Shown here: piece after piece, positions 1 through 7,425 of the stretch | How the letters are laid out: every line of letters starts with the position of its first letter | Position numbering within the stretch: the first letter of the stretch is position 1 | NCBI GenBank assembly: GCA_023424475.1 | Contig: JAFADX010000219.1 | Location: 1 to 15,230 of the forward strand | Origin: Pseudomonadota bacterium | GTDB lineage: Bacteria; Pseudomonadota; Alphaproteobacteria; Acetobacterales; Acetobacteraceae | DNA: 15,230 bases | Direction: 5' to 3' | Notes under the pieces: generated by a model | Told to the model about the DNA's origin: nothing | Databases searched by the model: none | The model's input: only the letters and a program-made list of their open reading frames with translations | Position numbers and translations under genes: made by a program

Positions 1-602
1 ATGAGCCGATCGACCCGGTGCGCTACATCGCGAACCGATCCTCGGGGAAGCAGGGGCATACCATCGCCGCGGCGCTCGCCGCGCTCGGCGCCCGCGTCAC
101 GCTGGTCAGCGGCCCGGTCGCGCAGCCCGACCCGCCCGGCGTGCGCGTCGTGCGGATCGAGAGCGCGCGCGACATGCTCGCCGCCTGCGAGGCCGCGCTG
201 CCCGCCGATGCCGTGGTCTGCAACGCCGCGGTCGCCGACTGGCGCACCGCGCGCGCCGCCGACCGGAAGATGAAGAAGGTGCCGGGCGCGGTGCCGCCGC
301 CGCTGGAACTGGCGCTGAACCCGGACATCCTCGCGACGCTTTCGGCCGCCGGCCCGTCGCGCGCGCGCCTCGTCGTCGGCTTCGCGGCGGAGACCGAGAA
401 GGTCGTGGAGAACGCGGTGGCGAAGCGGGCCAGGAAGGGCTGCGACTGGATCGTCGCCAACGACGTCTCCGGCGACGTCATGGGCGGCGCCGAGAACGCC
501 GTGCATCTGGTGACGGGGTCGGGCGTCGAGGACTGGCCCCGCATGGCGAAGGAGGAGGTCGCCCGCCGCCTCGCCGCGCGCATCGCGGAGGCGCTGGCAT
601 GA
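1..602 (+). CDS. coaBC: CoaBC, C-terminal phosphopantothenoylcysteine synthetase (CoaB) part; 5' end outside window
   Basis: CoaBC makes 4'-phosphopantetheine for coenzyme A: the CoaB half joins phosphopantothenate to cysteine using a nucleotide, and the CoaC half (upstream, not in the window) decarboxylates the product. About 199 codons remain, read from base 3, with bases 1-2 ending a codon that is probably the His of the family's THEPIDPVR motif. Visible family motifs are EPIDPVRYIANRSSGKQG at the edge, NAAVADWR, a lysine-rich KMKK stretch, ALNPDILATL, VGFAAETE and DWIVANDVSG. All belong to the synthetase domain. The frame is intact to TGA at 600-602. It is followed after 58 bases by dut, a neighbour pair I know from other alphaproteobacteria. 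Soluble cytoplasmic enzyme. The identification is firm; only the N-terminal domain is unseen. Confidence 0.95.
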   Translation, partial: EPIDPVRYIANRSSGKQGHTIAAALAALGARVTLVSGPVAQPDPPGVRVVRIESARDMLAACEAALPADAVVCNAAVADWRTARAADRKMKKVPGAVPPPLELALNPDILATLSAAGPSRARLVVGFAAETEKVVENAVAKRARKGCDWIVANDVSGDVMGGAENAVHLVTGSGVEDWPRMAKEEVARRLAARIAEALA

Positions 603-660
603 CCCCGGCGGCCCGCCTGCGGGCGCGCCCCGCGCCGCCCCGACCGCAGGCCTGATCCCG

Positions 661-1113
661 ATGCCCCCGAATCCGATCATCGACGTCGTCCGCCTGCCGC
701 ACGCGCAGGACCTGCCGCTGCCTTCCTACGCGACCGAGGGGGCAGCGGGGATGGACCTGCTCGCCGCCGTCATGTCCTCCGTCGTCATCCCGCCCGGCGG
801 GCGGATGCTGGTGCCGACGGGGCTGCGCCTCGCCATTCCCGCCGGCTACGAGCTGCAGGTGCGGCCGCGCTCGGGCCTCGCGCTCAGGAACGGCATCGTG
901 CTGCCGAACAGCCCCGGGACCATCGACGAGGACTACCGCGGCGAGCTCGGCGTGATCGTGATGAACGCCGGCGACGCGCCCTTCACGGTGGAACGCGGCA
1001 TGCGCATCGCGCAGGCGGTCCTCGCCCCGGTGGTGCGCGCGGCCTGGCGGGAGGTCGCCGAACTGCCCGAGACGGCGCGCGGCACCGGCGGCTTCGGTTC
1101 GACGGGGGCCTGA
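661..1113 (+). CDS. dut: dUTP diphosphatase (dUTPase, trimeric family)
   Basis: Hydrolyses dUTP to dUMP and pyrophosphate, keeping uracil out of DNA and feeding dTMP synthesis. The 150-residue length is normal for the homotrimeric family, and all five motifs are present in order: AAGMDLLA (28-35), PRSGLA (69-74), GTIDEDYRGE (86-95, with the catalytic Asp at 89), RIAQ (115-118), and the flexible C-terminal RGTGGFGSTG (140-149), which closes over the nucleotide. There is no clear Shine-Dalgarno sequence before the ATG. The 58-base gap after coaBC holds an 8-bp inverted repeat (615-622 with 644-651), which could be a weak hairpin between the genes. Probably co-transcribed with coaBC. Nothing is missing or unusual in the protein. 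Confidence 0.97.
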   Translation: MPPNPIIDVVRLPHAQDLPLPSYATEGAAGMDLLAAVMSSVVIPPGGRMLVPTGLRLAIPAGYELQVRPRSGLALRNGIVLPNSPGTIDEDYRGELGVIVMNAGDAPFTVERGMRIAQAVLAPVVRAAWREVAELPETARGTGGFGSTGA

Positions 1114-1212
1114 TGCCAGGCGGGGGGCCGAGCGCCGCGGCAGGTGCGGCGACGTCAGGGGCTGCCCGCCCGGCGCATGAGGGGCACGAAGGCGAAGCCC
1201 TCGGGCGCCTGG

Positions 1213-1246
1213 TATGATGCGCGCCGCGACAGGGAAGCCAAGGAGG
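1213..1246 (+). promoter_or_regulatory. Possible -10 box and strong ribosome binding site before the TPR gene
   Basis: TATGAT at 1213-1218 matches five of six positions of a sigma70 -10 box. AGGAGG at 1241-1246 lies five bases before the ATG at 1252 and fixes that start against upstream in-frame codons. I see no good -35 box 16-18 bases upstream, so the promoter is tentative; the ribosome binding site is convincing. Confidence 0.4.
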
Positions 1247-1251
1247 ACGCC

Positions 1252-2595
1252 ATGCCGACCGATGCCCAGGGCCATGCCCTGACCGCCGCCTCGGACGCCG
1301 CGGCCGCGGCCTATGACCATGTCGTGCAGGGCTACCTGAAATATCGCGCCGATGCCGGGCAGCGGCTGAAGGCGGCGCTCGCCCTCGACCCCGGCATGCC
1401 CATGGCGCTGGTGCTGCAGGGCGCCTTCACGATGCTCGCCTACAACGCCGCGATGGTCCCGCCTGCGCGGGAGGCCGCCATGGCCGCCGCGCGCTGCGCC
1501 GGCACCGACCGCGAGCGCGCCCATGCCGCGGCGATCGTCCAGTGGGCGGATGGCGACCTCGACGCCGCGCTCGCGACCTGGGAAGGCATCATGGCCGCGC
1601 ATCCGCGCGACATCGTCGCCTTCCGGCTGCATCACTTCAACGCCTTCTGGCTGGGCCGGGCGGGGCAGATGCTGCGCGCCGTCAACGCGGTCGGACCGCA
1701 CTGGTCGGCCGCGCTGCCGGGATACGGCAGCATCCTGTCCTGCCGCTGCTTCGCCAACGAGGAATGCGGCCACTACACGGAAGCCGAGGAGGCCGGGCGC
1801 GCCGCCATCGCGCTCGACCCCGCCGACCTCTGGGCGACGCACGGCGTCGCGCACGTGATGGAGATGCAGGGCCGCCGCAGCGAGGGCATCGCCTGGCTCG
1901 AGGCGTTGGAACACAACTGGGACGGCGGGTCGAATCTGCTGCATCACCTCTGGTGGCACCGCGCGATGTATCACCTCGAACGCGGGGAGCATGACGAGGT
2001 GCTCGCCCTTTACGACCGCGGCTTCCGCAACCTCGGCAGCGCGCTGACCCAGGCGATGCCGGACCTCTACATCGACGTGCAGAACGCGGCCTCGATGCTG
2101 TTCCGCCTCGGCCGGCACGGCGTCGGCGTGGGCGCGCGGTGGGAGGAACTCGCCGACAAGGCCGAGGCGCGGATCGGCGACTGCCTGTCCGCCTTCACCC
2201 TGCCGCACTGGATGATGGCGCTGACGGCGGCCGGCCGCTTCCAGGCCGCGGCGCGGATGCTCGACGGCATGCGCGAGGCCGCGGCGCGCCCCGGCACCAT
2301 CGCGCCGATCCTGCGCGACGCGGCGATCCCGGTCTCCGAGGCCGTGCTCGCCCATGCGCGGGGCGACCATGCCCGCGCGGTGGCGGCGATGCGGCCTGCC
2401 CTCGGCGTCATGCACCGCATGGGCGGCAGCCACGCCCAGCAGGACGTGCTGGAGCAGCTGTTCCTCGACGCCGCGATGAAGGCCGGAGCGACGGAGGATG
2501 CGCGGATGCTGCTCGAGCGCGTGGCGGGGCGGCATCCGGTGCCGCCGGAGCGGCGCGTGGGGTATGCGGAGGCGGCGCAGAGCGTGCGGCACTGA
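1252..2595 (+). CDS. Tetratricopeptide-repeat protein, TTC38-like
   Basis: A 447-residue all-helical protein with no signal peptide or membrane segment. The start at 1252 is chosen because AGGAGG sits five bases upstream; a longer reading from 1144 lacks a comparable site. Helical hairpins with TPR character recur: around 38-55 (KAALALDPG), 95-120 (DGDLDAALATWEGIMAAHP), 165-192 (YTEAEEAGRAAIALDPADLW), 195-220 and 235-258 (YHLERGEHDEVLALYD). The segment DGGSNLLHHLWWHRAMYHLE (224-243) and the HGVAHVMEMQGR stretch (197-208) are what I recall of the TTC38-type family found in alphaproteobacteria and animals. TPR arrays usually mediate protein-protein contacts, but the cellular role of this family is not known to me, and the neighbours give no clear hint. 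It stands alone between dut and a terminator-like array that overlaps its stop codon. Confidence 0.8.
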   Translation: MPTDAQGHALTAASDAAAAAYDHVVQGYLKYRADAGQRLKAALALDPGMPMALVLQGAFTMLAYNAAMVPPAREAAMAAARCAGTDRERAHAAAIVQWADGDLDAALATWEGIMAAHPRDIVAFRLHHFNAFWLGRAGQMLRAVNAVGPHWSAALPGYGSILSCRCFANEECGHYTEAEEAGRAAIALDPADLWATHGVAHVMEMQGRRSEGIAWLEALEHNWDGGSNLLHHLWWHRAMYHLERGEHDEVLALYDRGFRNLGSALTQAMPDLYIDVQNAASMLFRLGRHGVGVGARWEELADKAEARIGDCLSAFTLPHWMMALTAAGRFQAAARMLDGMREAAARPGTIAPILRDAAIPVSEAVLAHARGDHARAVAAMRPALGVMHRMGGSHAQQDVLEQLFLDAAMKAGATEDARMLLERVAGRHPVPPERRVGYAEAAQSVRH

Positions 2596-2674
2596 CGGGA
2601 ACCGGAGGGGCGCTGCCCCTCCGGTTCCCGTCAGGGCGCCGCCCTGGACCCGGCAAAGGCCGAAAGGCCTTTGC
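2592..2674. terminator. Array of three perfect hairpins between convergent genes; likely terminator or intergenic repeat
   Basis: Three inverted repeats follow each other. The first has 20-bp perfect arms at 2592-2611 and 2615-2634 with a 3-base loop, and contains the TPR gene's TGA stop. The second has 6-bp arms (2632-2637 and 2641-2646), sharing its first bases with the preceding stem, so the two are partly exclusive. The third has 9-bp arms at 2653-2661 and 2666-2674 around a GAAA tetraloop. No T-run follows. The array lies between the + strand TPR gene and the - strand glycosyltransferase and could stop transcription from both. The style resembles multicopy intergenic elements I recall from acetic acid bacteria, which needs a genome search to confirm. 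Confidence 0.6.
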
Positions 2675-2724
2675 AAACCATGATCTGGCGCCATGCCTGG
2701 AAAGGGGTGGCGCCTGTCCCGGGC

Positions 2725-4299
2725 CTACTTCAGCCGCCAGATCTCCACCGGGCCCCGTTCCTCCTGCACCACCGAAACCAGGTCGTAGTTCTCCTGCAGC
2801 GCCTCATCGACCATGGCGGCGATGCGTGGCCGCACGTTCGGCCACCAGCCGCGGTCGACCACGACGACCTGCGGGTTGGTGGCGAGGATGCGCGCCACTT
2901 CCGCATTCGGGTCGATGCCCGTCACCGCCCAGTAGGGACCGACGAGCTGCGCGGGGAAGACGTAGCGCGTCGGCACCTCGGCATCCGCCAGCACGTAGAC
3001 GACCGGGTGGTAGTTCACGACCCAGATCCTCTCGCCCGGCTGGATCTCCCGCCGCACCGCGGCAGCGACCTCGCGCACCGGGTCCGGCAGGCCGAGGCCG
3101 ATCGCGCCATAGAGCCGCGGCACCGTCGAGGAGCGCCAGGAATCCACCGCGACGCCACCCACGATCACCGCGAAGGTCAGCACCACCAGCCCCGGCCGCG
3201 CCACGCGCGCGAGCCGCCGCGCGCCGAGCGCCGCCAGCAGCGACAGCGGCGGCAGCCAGATCAGGTAGTAGTGCTGGAAATACATCCCGGGCATCACCAC
3301 CGCCGCCGTCGCCGCGGCGAACCAGGCGACGGCGATCCAGCGCAGCAGCGCGACCGGCCCCCGCTTCACCCTCGGCCGCACCACCGCCGGGATGACGAGC
3401 ATGAAGGCCCAGAACAGGATCATCACCGCGATCAGCGTGTAGCGCCCGGCGTCGAGCAGCCCGACGCGCTCGCCGGCATAGCGCAGCGGCGCGAGGAAGG
3501 CGCCGGTGACGAAGGCGTCGAGGTCCCCGCGCAGCCAGTAGGCGACGCCGAAGAGCAGCGTCGGCGTCGCGCAGACCACGGCATAGGAGGCGGCGTAGAG
3601 CAGCACGCGCGGGACCGGCAGCAGCCCCCGCCACCAGGCCGGCCCCACCAGCAGCAGCCAGGCGAGGCAGCCCTCGAACACCGCGACCGGCTTGATGGCG
3701 AGCGCGAAGCCGATCATCAGCCCCATCGCGAGGATCTTCGCGAAGGGCGGCGCCTCCCCGTTCTCCAGCGCACGCCGCGCCGCGCGCAGCCCGAGCGCCA
3801 TGGCCCAGGCCGTGAGCGGGGTGAACAGCACCTCGGTATTCGTCGCGAGCCCGCCGAGGCGCGTGGTGTGCGCGAGGTAGAGCAGCCCCGCCGCGAGCCC
3901 GAGCGCCGGCGGCGCGGTGGCGAATCGCACCATGGCGTAGAGCGCCCAGGCGGCGAGCCAGGTGCCGACCAGCCCGAGCAGCCGCGGCACCCAGATGGCG
4001 TCGCCCAGCAGCGCCATGATGCCCGCGAAGAGGGCGGGCGCGCCCACCGGGTGCATGTCCCAGACGGCGTCGAGCGGCCAGTTCCCGTGCAGCCACTCGC
4101 GGGCCTGCAGCATGTAGAGCCCCTCGTCGGTATCGATCACCGCGGGGGCGAAGGAGAAGGCGCGCAGCAGGATGGCGGCGACGAGCAGCACGAGCGGCAC
4201 CGCGGCGCCGCGCAGCGCGCGCCGGATGCGCGAGCCCCGCGGCAGGCCCCGCGGGGGCGGCGTCGCGGTCCTCTCCCCGGTCATGCCGTCCTGGTTCAT
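2725..4299 (-). CDS. Membrane glycosyltransferase, GT39/ArnT-PMT-like superfamily
   Basis: A 524-residue polytopic inner-membrane protein of the GT-C fold, which transfers a sugar from a polyprenyl-phosphate donor to an acceptor on the periplasmic side. After a first membrane helix (about 31-50) comes DTDEGLY (56-62), the acidic first-loop motif that carries the catalytic carboxylate in this superfamily, then MHPVGAP (82-88), which resembles the family's substrate-loop motif. Some ten further hydrophobic segments follow to about residue 360. The C-terminal 150 residues are soluble and presumably periplasmic (for example NYHPVVYVLADAEVPTRY and VVVVDRGWWPN). The donor and acceptor cannot be read from sequence, and no lipid A or glycan genes lie nearby. 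An internal ATG at 4284 has AGGA at a better distance than the ATG at 4299, so the true start may be five residues in. It follows the amidase by 19 bases and could be in the same transcript. Confidence 0.82.
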   Translation of the reverse strand: MNQDGMTGERTATPPPRGLPRGSRIRRALRGAAVPLVLLVAAILLRAFSFAPAVIDTDEGLYMLQAREWLHGNWPLDAVWDMHPVGAPALFAGIMALLGDAIWVPRLLGLVGTWLAAWALYAMVRFATAPPALGLAAGLLYLAHTTRLGGLATNTEVLFTPLTAWAMALGLRAARRALENGEAPPFAKILAMGLMIGFALAIKPVAVFEGCLAWLLLVGPAWWRGLLPVPRVLLYAASYAVVCATPTLLFGVAYWLRGDLDAFVTGAFLAPLRYAGERVGLLDAGRYTLIAVMILFWAFMLVIPAVVRPRVKRGPVALLRWIAVAWFAAATAAVVMPGMYFQHYYLIWLPPLSLLAALGARRLARVARPGLVVLTFAVIVGGVAVDSWRSSTVPRLYGAIGLGLPDPVREVAAAVRREIQPGERIWVVNYHPVVYVLADAEVPTRYVFPAQLVGPYWAVTGIDPNAEVARILATNPQVVVVDRGWWPNVRPRIAAMVDEALQENYDLVSVVQEERGPVEIWRLK

Positions 4300-4318
4300 G
4301 CCGCCGGCGCGCCGCGCC

Positions 4319-5713
4319 TCACGGCGACGGGCGCATGTCCTTCCACGGCGCCGCGCGCTCGTAGCCGTAGGCGGCGCGGTAGACCGTCGCCTCGTCGAAG
4401 CAGCGGCCGACCAGTTGCAGGGCGAGCGGCAGCCCTTCCGCGCCGGTCAGCCCGCACATCATCGTCAGCGCGGGATGGCCGGTGACGTTGAAGCCGGTGC
4501 GCGCCTGGCGCGGATAGGTGGTCTCGATCGCCTGCGGGTCGTCGATCCGGCAGGCCGGGTCCATCGAGGAGGCGGTGAGCAGCAGGTCGCAGCCGGAAAG
4601 CGCCTCCTCCACCGCGGCAAACAGCTCGCGCCGGCGGCGCTGCGCCTGCACGTAGTCCTCCGCGCGGATGAAGAGGCCGGGCAGCAGGCGCTTGCGCGTC
4701 AGGTTCGAATAGCCCTCCGGCGCCTCGCGCAGCCAGCGGCCGTGGATGGCGGCGGCCTCGCTCATCAGGATGGTGCGGTTCACCCCGGCGAAGTCGGGCA
4801 GGGGCGGCAGCGCCACCGTGCGGACCCTGGCCCCTTCCTTCGCCATCAGCCGCGCTGCGGCATCGAGCGCGGCGGCGACTTCGGGCGCGGCGGGCTGGTC
4901 GGTTTCGTGGAAGTGGCGCACGAAGCCGATGGTCAGGCCTTTCAGGCCCTTGCGCAGGTGGCGGGCATGGTTCGCCGCGCGGCGGTCGGCGCTGCCGGGG
5001 TCCTCCGGGTCGTGGCCGGCGATGACGTTGAGCAGCATCGCGTTGGAGGCGACGTCCTTCGTCATCGGCCCGACATGGTCGAGCGTGTAGGAGAGTGGGA
5101 AGACGCCGCGGCGGGAGACGAGCCCATAGGTCGCCTTCATGCCGACGATGCCGCAATGGCTCGCCGGATGCCGCACCGATCCGGCGGTGTCGGTGCCGAG
5201 CGCGGCGGGCAGGATGCCCGCGCCCACGATCGCGCCCGAGCCGGAGGAGGATCCGCCCGGGTGGTGCGCCGTGTTCCACGGGTTGCGCGCGGGCGGGAAG
5301 GGCAGGTCGAAGGCCGGCCCGCCGATGGCGAATTCATGCGTCGCGAGCTTCGCGGGGAACACCGCGCCCGCCGCGCGCAGGCGGGCCACCACGGCGGCGT
5401 CGGCGGATTTCGCGTTGGCGAGCAGGTGCCGCGAATGGCAGGTCGTCACCTGCCCCGCGAGGTCGATGATGTCCTTCAGCCCGACCGGCAGCCCGTCGAC
5501 GGGCGAGCGCGGGCCGGAGCGGCCGATCCGCCGCGCCGCCTTCTTCGCCTCCTCCCGCGCCGAGTCCCACAGCGGCAGGATGGTGGTGTTCAGGCGCGGT
5601 TCCAGGGCCGCGAAGCGCTCGTGCAGGGCGTCCAGGTATTCGACCGGCGAGAGCCTGCGCCGCGCGACGGCGGCCGAGGCCTCGGCGAGGGTGAGCTCGT
5701 GCGGCGCCGTCAT
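4319..5713 (-). CDS. Amidase-signature hydrolase, AtzE/GatA-like
   Basis: A 464-residue amidase-signature enzyme that hydrolyses a C-N (amide, ureide or carbamoyl) bond. The Ser-cisSer-Lys triad is complete: Lys80 in PVGLKDI, cis-Ser155 in PGGSSSGSG, and nucleophile Ser179 in GTDTAGSVRHPA. The 24-residue spacing between the two serines is the family standard. The usual GTDTGGS is GTDTAGS here (Ala177). The region SRRGVFPLSYTLDHVGPM is typical of the AtzE/GatA side of the family. Its ATG overlaps the stop of the AtzG-like gene (ATGA at 5710-5713), so the two are translationally coupled and probably form a complex, as AtzG and AtzE do in cyanuric acid degradation. No other cyanurate or allophanate gene is nearby, so the substrate is unknown and calling it 1-carboxybiuret hydrolase would be unjustified. 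A general amidase is the alternative. Confidence 0.88.
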   Translation of the reverse strand: MTAPHELTLAEASAAVARRRLSPVEYLDALHERFAALEPRLNTTILPLWDSAREEAKKAARRIGRSGPRSPVDGLPVGLKDIIDLAGQVTTCHSRHLLANAKSADAAVVARLRAAGAVFPAKLATHEFAIGGPAFDLPFPPARNPWNTAHHPGGSSSGSGAIVGAGILPAALGTDTAGSVRHPASHCGIVGMKATYGLVSRRGVFPLSYTLDHVGPMTKDVASNAMLLNVIAGHDPEDPGSADRRAANHARHLRKGLKGLTIGFVRHFHETDQPAAPEVAAALDAAARLMAKEGARVRTVALPPLPDFAGVNRTILMSEAAAIHGRWLREAPEGYSNLTRKRLLPGLFIRAEDYVQAQRRRRELFAAVEEALSGCDLLLTASSMDPACRIDDPQAIETTYPRQARTGFNVTGHPALTMMCGLTGAEGLPLALQLVGRCFDEATVYRAAYGYERAAPWKDMRPSP

Positions 5714-5895
5714 CGCGCGGGCTGCCCCGGCGCCACCGCGAAGGCGGGCATCGGTTCGGCGCGCTCATCGGCAGGCCGCGCGAAGGCGGCGGCAAGCCGC
5801 TTCACATGGGCGGCGGCCTCCGCGATCTCCGCGCCGCGGTCGCGCCACGGCGCCCCGAGGCCCGCCGCACGAGCCAGAGCTTCTTCTTCGGTCAT
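5710..5895 (-). CDS. AtzG-like small subunit (DUF4089 type), partner of the amidase
   Basis: A 61-residue protein starting MTEEEALARAAGLG and continuing as an amphipathic helix (AEIAEAAAHVKRLAAAFARP, 22-41), ending in a Pro-rich tail (AEPMPAF, 46-52). This layout of an acidic N-terminus, a helix with a regularly spaced H..RL pattern and a short EPxPxF tail is that of AtzG-like proteins, which are related to GatC and stabilise their amidase partner. It lies directly before the amidase with a four-base ATGA overlap, which fixes the reading frame. The same frame stays open upstream to 6219, but only the downstream part has family character, and 5895 is the start preferred here. A purine-rich GAGGAT lies upstream at a somewhat long distance. 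Small size makes the family call less certain than the gene call. Confidence 0.72.
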   Translation of the reverse strand: MTEEEALARAAGLGAPWRDRGAEIAEAAAHVKRLAAAFARPADERAEPMPAFAVAPGQPAR

Positions 5896-6206
5896 GCCCG
5901 TCCATCCTCGTCCCGCAACCACGGCAACCTGCCGCAAAAGGGCGGGAGGCGGAAGTTGCGCGCGCCCCGTGGCGAGAGGGTGGCGAAAGCCGGGCCAGGC
6001 CGCAAACCGCGCCGGAACCTGCGCGACCCCCCGGCTCCGGGTCTCCGTCGCGCGGCCTGACGGATGGCGCGGTCGGAGGGGGTGCCCGCCCTGCCGGCTG
6101 CACGGGCGCCATGGCGGCCACGGGCCGATGCCGCCGTGACGACCTTGCCGGAAGGCTTCGCAGGGGCGGATTTGCCGCCCGCCGGTTCCGAAGTATGGGT
6201 CGGACC
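5896..6206. other. Divergent intergenic stretch between the atzG-like gene and the CoA-transferase
   Basis: This 311-base stretch holds no gene I can support. Frames read through it on both strands, but with Arg/Ala/Pro-rich translations lacking any motif. Near the right end, a 6-bp inverted repeat (6164-6169 and 6175-6180) overlaps TTGCCG at 6172-6177, which stands 16 bases before TATGGG at 6194-6199. If that is a promoter, transcription would start almost on the CoA-transferase ATG at 6207, giving a leaderless message. No convincing promoter was found for the leftward genes. Confidence 0.4.
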
Positions 6207-7406
6207 ATGACCCAGGCACCGAACCTCCCGCTCACCGGGCTGAAGATCGTCGAACTCGGCCACTACATCGCCGCGCCCTTCGCGACGCGGCTGCTCGCCG
6301 ACCTCGGCGCCGAGGTGGTGAAGGTCGAGCCCCCCGGCGGCGACCCGGTGCGCGGCTGGGGATCGAGCGTCGAGGGCAATGCGGTCTGGTTCAGCGTGCA
6401 CGGGCGCAACAAGCTCTCGGTCACGCTCGACCTCAAGAAGCCCGGGGACCGCGAGAAGCTGGCCGCGCTGCTCAGGCGCGCCGATGCGCTGATCGAGAAT
6501 TTCCGCGCCGGCTACCTCGAGCGCATCGGCCTCGGCCCCGAGGTGCTGCACCAGGCCAATCCGCGCCTCGTGATCGGGCGGATCTCGGGCTACGGGCAGG
6601 ATGGCCCCTATCGCGACAAGCCCGCCTTCGGCGCGATCGGGGAGGCGATGGGGGGCTTGCGCCACCTGACCGCCAATCCGGGCCAGACGGACTATCCTCC
6701 ACCGCGCTGCGGCGTTTCCATCAGCGACGACCTCGCGGGCATGTACTGCGCGATGGCGGTGGTCTCGGCCTGCTGGCAGGTGAAGGGGGACCCGGCGGCG
6801 AAGGGCCGCGTCGTGGACGTGGACCTGGTCAGCAGCGTCTTCTCGCTGATGGAGGGGATGCTGCCGGAATACGGGCTGTTCGGCTGGGTGCGGCAGCCGC
6901 AGGGCGCGGCTATCAAGACCGCGGCGCCGACCAACACCTATCCCTGCGCCGACGGCAAGTGGCTCTGCATCGCCGGCAATTCCGACCTGATCTTCAAGCG
7001 GCTGATGGCCGCGATCGGCAGGCCGGAGATGGCCGCCGACCCGCGCTTCGCGACCAATGCGGGGCGCTGCGGGAACGTCGCCGAGCTCGACGCCGCCATC
7101 GCCGAGTGGACCAGGACGAGGCCGGCCGCCGAGGCGGAGGCGATCCTCGACGCCGCCGAGGTGCCCTGCTCCCGCCTGTTCGACATGGCGGACTGCGCCA
7201 ACGACCCGCATTTCCGCGACCGCGGCTGGGTGATGGAGGTGCAGGACCCGCTGCTCGGCGAGGTGCTGCATCCCGCGGCCCCCTTCCGCTTCGACGGCGT
7301 CAGCCCGCGGCAGATGGTGCGCTGGCCAGGCCCCGCGGCCGGGGCCCACAACGAGAAGGTCTTCGCCGCCGTCGCGCGCGGCGAGACCCGGCCCCTCTCT
7401 CCCTGA
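6207..7406 (+). CDS. CaiB/BaiF family (type III) CoA-transferase
   Basis: A 399-residue cytoplasmic CoA-transferase that moves CoA between carboxylic acids through a covalent aspartyl intermediate. The N-terminus has the family pattern LTGLKIVELGHYIAAPFATR, then LADLGAEVVKVEPPGGDP (31-48), GRNKLSVTLDLKKPGDREKL and ADALIENFRAG (92-102). The catalytic Asp is expected at 174 in VSISDDLAGMY (the adjacent Asp175 is less likely by alignment to DLxAGMY). GKGRVVDVDL-type and NTYPCADGKWLCIA segments complete the fold. The start at 6207 lacks a good ribosome binding site; the ATG at 6195 adds four residues and is no better. bioY follows after 19 bases, suggesting a shared transcript. The acid substrate cannot be told from sequence: this family includes formyl-, carnitine-, succinyl- and mesaconyl-CoA transferases. 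Confidence 0.93.
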   Translation: MTQAPNLPLTGLKIVELGHYIAAPFATRLLADLGAEVVKVEPPGGDPVRGWGSSVEGNAVWFSVHGRNKLSVTLDLKKPGDREKLAALLRRADALIENFRAGYLERIGLGPEVLHQANPRLVIGRISGYGQDGPYRDKPAFGAIGEAMGGLRHLTANPGQTDYPPPRCGVSISDDLAGMYCAMAVVSACWQVKGDPAAKGRVVDVDLVSSVFSLMEGMLPEYGLFGWVRQPQGAAIKTAAPTNTYPCADGKWLCIAGNSDLIFKRLMAAIGRPEMAADPRFATNAGRCGNVAELDAAIAEWTRTRPAAEAEAILDAAEVPCSRLFDMADCANDPHFRDRGWVMEVQDPLLGEVLHPAAPFRFDGVSPRQMVRWPGPAAGAHNEKVFAAVARGETRPLSP

Positions 7407-7425
7407 ACCGACCGAGGATACGATC

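Noticed and set aside
1144..1251. 36-residue N-terminal extension of the TPR protein
   Set aside because: Basic, low-similarity sequence with no ribosome binding site, while 1252 has AGGAGG.
478..2694. 738-codon open frame on the - strand opposite coaBC, dut and the TPR gene
   Set aside because: Composition is His/Arg/Gly-rich with no motif, and it lies antisense to three well-supported genes. High G/C at third codon positions keeps antisense frames open.
2671..4485. 604-codon + strand frame opposite the glycosyltransferase
   Set aside because: Translation is dominated by His, Arg, Glu and Gln without domains; the - strand protein has membrane helices and the DTDEG motif.
4172..6139. 655-codon + strand frame opposite the amidase
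   Set aside because: Low-complexity Arg/Ala/Gly translation; the opposite strand carries the full amidase triad.
5896..6219. Longer N-terminus for the AtzG-like protein
   Set aside because: The added residues are Arg/Pro/Gly-rich without family pattern, and would run into the CoA-transferase start.
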